Assembly: GCA_041917975.1 (NCBI GenBank)
Contig: JAYRWN010000261.1
Span: forward strand, 1-7,511
Direction of reading: 5' to 3'
Length of the DNA stretch: 7,511 bases
Source: JAYRWN01 sp041917975
GTDB taxonomy: Bacteria > Bacteroidota > Bacteroidia > Chitinophagales > Saprospiraceae
The notes beneath the pieces are model-generated. The model was not told the origin of the DNA and ran no database searches. It saw nothing but the letters and a program-made list of their open reading frames with translations. Position 1 is the first letter of the stretch. Each line of letters starts with the position of its first letter. Position numbers and translations under genes: made by a program. Shown here piece by piece: positions 4,995-7,511 of the stretch.

Positions 4995-7400
4995 TTATTT
5001 AATCACCCACTCATGAATACCAGCAGAAACACTGTCTTGCGATTTTAGTTCCAAACGAATAGACTTGGTTTCTATTGGTTCAAATTCGACTATGTTCCAT
5101 TGGTCTTTTATTATTTCATAATTACCTGAGTTTTTAACTTTTTTCCACTGCCCACCTTGTTGATAAACCAGTTGGTAATTCTGCGGAATCCGGCAACCTC
5201 CTTCCGGGCTATCATCAAACCAATAAATTTCGCTGCGGCTTATTCTGGCAAGGTCTTTAAAATCGTATTGAATCCATTCTTTTTGCCCAAATCTGGGCCA
5301 CCAATGCAAAAAAGGATAGCTGTGATCGTTGGAACTTTTTGGAAAAAATAAATCATTTACGGCAGCGGTAGATTTTAGATCTGCTGAAACACTGACTTTA
5401 CTTTGACTGGCTATGGTAGGCCAGGGAACAGGGGTCACGGCTGCCGAATCCCGGGCCATCCACACCACCATATTGTCTTTAGTCCGGTTTGCCCAGGCAT
5501 AATATGGTATAGCTTTGGCCGTTATTTCGGTATATTTAATTGGTCCGCTTTGCTGCGCTTCCGCTAACTGTACCGGGAAGGTGATGGACGTAACTCCGCC
5601 CAACAAATTTTCCTCACGATGCATGTCGTAACGGAATGCCCCGGGAGTCAGGTAATAATTGTTTACGCGCTCATCCGTTTGATCCTGACCCTCCAGACAA
5701 TAAACTAAAGGCCCTCGCTGCAAAGCAACTTTACCCCGATCATCCTCCACCGAGTCCAGAGCCGTCACAACCTGAACCGGCATAGGTAATTGCAGCACCA
5801 CCTCATCACCCGCTTGCCATTTCCTTTGAAGGGTTACATAACCTTGATCCGTTTTTAGTTTTTCTTTTCGCCCGTTAAGGGTCAGGGTAATTTCTCCGGA
5901 AGGATTGGTCGTCTGGTATAACCCGCCTGGAATTATTTCTCCTTGTGCCCAACCAGGTATTCTTAATTTCAACACGAATTTTTTTGCCTGATCAGGTTCT
6001 ACGAACAACTTTATTGTACCGGAAAAAGGGTATTCGGTTTTTTGGGTTAGTTTGACTTTTTGATTTCCTAATGTGATGGTTGCAGTCCCTCCCACATATA
6101 AATTCACAAAAATGTCCTCTCCCCTTTGCCCATATTGATAACCGGCAATGGAAGGAATAAATCTGGCAACACTGCTGGGACAACAGGCACACGCAAACCA
6201 TGGGCTGCGTTCACGGTTTTTCCGTGCTTCCAGCACATTGGGGTAAAAAAAACGGTCACCGCTTAAACCCAAGCCGGCCACGGCGGCATTATACAGGGTG
6301 CGTTCCATTACATCGATATATTTGCCTTCACCGTGCATTAAAAATAAGCGGTGGTTCCAGTACACATTGGCTATTGAAGCGCACGTCTCACAATACGCAT
6401 TGAAATTAGGTAAATGATAAGCCGGGCCAAACCCCTCATGTGCCCCTGTGCTGCCTATTCCTCCGGTCACATATATTTTTTTAGTAACCACATCTTCCCA
6501 GATAGCATCGATGGCCTGAATATATTGTGCATTTCCGGTTAGAGCCGCAATATCGGCCATTCCAGCGTACATGTATGCAGCCCGAACAGCATGACCAACC
6601 GCCTCCCGTTGCTCTACCACTTTTAGATGTGCCTGACTGTATTCCCCTTTATCCGGGCCACGCACATCCAGAAAAAATTGTGCTAACTTTAAATACCGCT
6701 CATCTTTAGTGATCCGGTATAATTTCGCCAACCCAATCTCAATGACCTGATGCCCGGGACATTTTTCCAGTTTGCCCCATCCAAACACACGATCCACCAG
6801 ATCCGCACTTTTTAAAGCTATATTCAGCAGTGTTGATTTACCGGTAGCCGTATGGTGGGCTGCTGCCGCTTCGTACAAATGCCCGAGGTTGTATAATTCA
6901 TGACTTAAATTATCCGTATTCACCCAGCGTTCCGTGCCAGCCCATTCGTGTCCTTTTTCACCCATAATGGTCCTGTTCGTATACAAATAGCCATCTTCTT
7001 CCTGGGCACGGCCAATGAGGCGAATCAGGCTATCGATCCGTTGTTCCAATTTTGCGTCAGGCTGAACTTGTAAGGCATAACTGGCCCCTTCAATGATTTT
7101 ATACAGATCCGAATCATCAAACGGAAATTGGGTGCAAAATACCCCAACCGTATCTCCGGCGGCAATTTGAAAATTACGGATGCGCCCGGTCTGCTCACAT
7201 TGGTCTAAAGTATAAGCCAAAGTTTTTTCCCGATGCAATGACATACGTGGCGCCCAAAAAGAATCATCAAAATGTACTTGCGTAAAGCTTACCGGTTGTA
7301 TGGGATACTCTCCGACAAGCGAGGTATCTTTTTGATTAAATTGTTGACAAGCAAAAAAGCTAAATACCAGAAATAAATAAGGTTCATCGTAGAAATGCAT
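4995..7400 (-). CDS. GH127-type beta-L-arabinofuranosidase lipoprotein (DUF1680) with C-terminal discoidin-like domain
   Basis: An 801-residue glycosidase. Residues 1-18 form a short lipoprotein signal with lipobox SFFAC (Cys18). Residues about 35-430 are the (alpha/alpha) barrel of Glyco_hydro_127. The catalytic set known from the Bifidobacterium enzyme HypBA1 is present: acid/base Glu322 (in HEGFG), zinc ligands Glu338 and Cys340 (in YCETCAS), and the Cys pair 406-407 (CACCPSS), the first of which is the expected nucleophile. The 16-residue spacing from acid/base to zinc Glu is the same as in HypBA1. Beta-sandwich regions follow to about 660, with QRGPLVYCLEG at about 561-571. Residues about 670-801 resemble an F5/8 type C/CBM32-like domain (WIQYDFKDL, RIPQNYQLV, SAGIHEWVIK). 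It should remove terminal beta-L-arabinofuranose or a related sugar from plant glycans; GH146 or another relative is possible. The ATG is fixed by an in-frame TAA at 7407-7409. Confidence 0.92.
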   Translation of the reverse strand: MHFYDEPYLFLVFSFFACQQFNQKDTSLVGEYPIQPVSFTQVHFDDSFWAPRMSLHREKTLAYTLDQCEQTGRIRNFQIAAGDTVGVFCTQFPFDDSDLYKIIEGASYALQVQPDAKLEQRIDSLIRLIGRAQEEDGYLYTNRTIMGEKGHEWAGTERWVNTDNLSHELYNLGHLYEAAAAHHTATGKSTLLNIALKSADLVDRVFGWGKLEKCPGHQVIEIGLAKLYRITKDERYLKLAQFFLDVRGPDKGEYSQAHLKVVEQREAVGHAVRAAYMYAGMADIAALTGNAQYIQAIDAIWEDVVTKKIYVTGGIGSTGAHEGFGPAYHLPNFNAYCETCASIANVYWNHRLFLMHGEGKYIDVMERTLYNAAVAGLGLSGDRFFYPNVLEARKNRERSPWFACACCPSSVARFIPSIAGYQYGQRGEDIFVNLYVGGTATITLGNQKVKLTQKTEYPFSGTIKLFVEPDQAKKFVLKLRIPGWAQGEIIPGGLYQTTNPSGEITLTLNGRKEKLKTDQGYVTLQRKWQAGDEVVLQLPMPVQVVTALDSVEDDRGKVALQRGPLVYCLEGQDQTDERVNNYYLTPGAFRYDMHREENLLGGVTSITFPVQLAEAQQSGPIKYTEITAKAIPYYAWANRTKDNMVVWMARDSAAVTPVPWPTIASQSKVSVSADLKSTAAVNDLFFPKSSNDHSYPFLHWWPRFGQKEWIQYDFKDLARISRSEIYWFDDSPEGGCRIPQNYQLVYQQGGQWKKVKNSGNYEIIKDQWNIVEFEPIETKSIRLELKSQDSVSAGIHEWVIK

Positions 7401-7450
7401 ACTTTTTTATAAAGATTGATTCTTGTGCTAATTTATTGATTTTTAAGCAT

Positions 7451-7468
7451 TAAACTCAATAAACTCAA
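7451..7468. repeat. Perfect 9-base tandem repeat upstream of the GH127-type gene
   Basis: TAAACTCAA occurs twice head to tail on the plus strand (TTGAGTTTA twice on the coding strand), ending about 50 bases before the glycosidase start. Head-to-tail copies at a 9-base period are not quite one helical turn apart, so both could be bound by a regulator on nearly the same face. It may also be chance in A/T-rich DNA. Confidence 0.5.
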
Positions 7469-7475
7469 TTATAAA

Positions 7476-7506
7476 TTAAGTCAAAAATTATAATAGTAGG
7501 ACTTAA
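7476..7506. repeat. Inverted repeat, 7-base arms with 17-base spacer
   Basis: TTAAGTC at 7476-7482 and GACTTAA at 7500-7506 are perfect reverse complements. The inter-arm spacing suits a DNA operator better than a terminator, since the arms are A/T-rich and no compact GC stem forms. It lies 76-106 bases before the glycosidase start. Confidence 0.4.
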
Positions 7507-7511
7507 CTTAA

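Larger units (their letters stand above)
7401..7511 (-). promoter_or_regulatory. A/T-rich leader and probable promoter region of the GH127-type gene
   Basis: This 111-base stretch to the window edge precedes the glycosidase start and has no supportable gene. It is strongly A/T-rich and contains an A-rich patch (AAAAAAGT) directly before the ATG, typical of Bacteroidota leaders that lack a Shine-Dalgarno. A clear -33/-7 pair of the Bacteroidota sigma factor (TTTG and TAnnTTTG) was not found; the nearest is TAATTTTTG on the minus strand, which is imperfect. A tandem repeat and an inverted repeat, listed separately, make a regulator-binding role plausible. Confidence 0.45.

Noticed and set aside
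5992..6201. Short cysteine-rich open frame in another frame of the glycosidase gene
   Set aside because: It lies fully within the GH127-type coding region, and its cysteines come from out-of-frame reading of that gene.
4995..7400. Calling the region a polysaccharide utilization locus
   Set aside because: No SusC, SusD, sugar transporter or hybrid sensor gene is in the window; one glycosidase is not enough.

Overview
The window reads as a piece of a Bacteroidota chromosome, and the Cytophagales-like part of that phylum is my best guess. The evidence is indirect. There are short lipoprotein signals without a clear Shine-Dalgarno sequence, A-rich leaders before start codons, a small Crp-like regulator of the kind common in that phylum, and a lipoprotein GH127-type glycosidase with a discoidin-like tail. 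No rRNA, tRNA, CRISPR array, insertion sequence or phage gene was seen.

Layout. On the plus strand, positions 2-1564 hold the 3' part of a large gene. It carries the end of an N-terminal domain, a HEAT-repeat middle and a C-terminal cytochrome c domain of the Pirellula/Verrucomicrobium type. A Crp/Fnr-family regulator follows at 1713-2291. Everything to the right is on the minus strand: a six-helix DUF4386 membrane protein (2281-2973), a YhbS-like GNAT acetyltransferase (3223-3744), a DUF3089 alpha/beta-hydrolase lipoprotein (3815-4855) and a GH127-type beta-L-arabinofuranosidase lipoprotein (4995-7400). The regulator and the DUF4386 gene converge and overlap by 11 bases.

The genes do not make one obvious pathway. 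The glycosidase and the DUF3089 hydrolase are both predicted lipoproteins and lie in tandem 139 bases apart, so they could share a transcript, but no SusC/SusD pair, transporter or sugar regulator is visible to prove a polysaccharide utilization locus. The cytochrome protein belongs to a family often found near sugar-oxidation genes, but its partner genes would lie left of the window. The regulator may control the DUF4386 gene or itself; this is inferred from position only.

The window is mostly ordinary accessory-metabolism sequence. The points most worth a second look are non-coding or at gene edges: tandem and inverted repeats in the leader of the glycosidase gene, a start-less coding-like stretch with an imperfect hairpin between the glycosidase and the DUF3089 gene, an unusual nucleophile elbow in the DUF3089 protein, and an acidic signal-peptide N-region in the glycosidase. 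I did not find convincing evidence of a new defence, mobile or signalling system.
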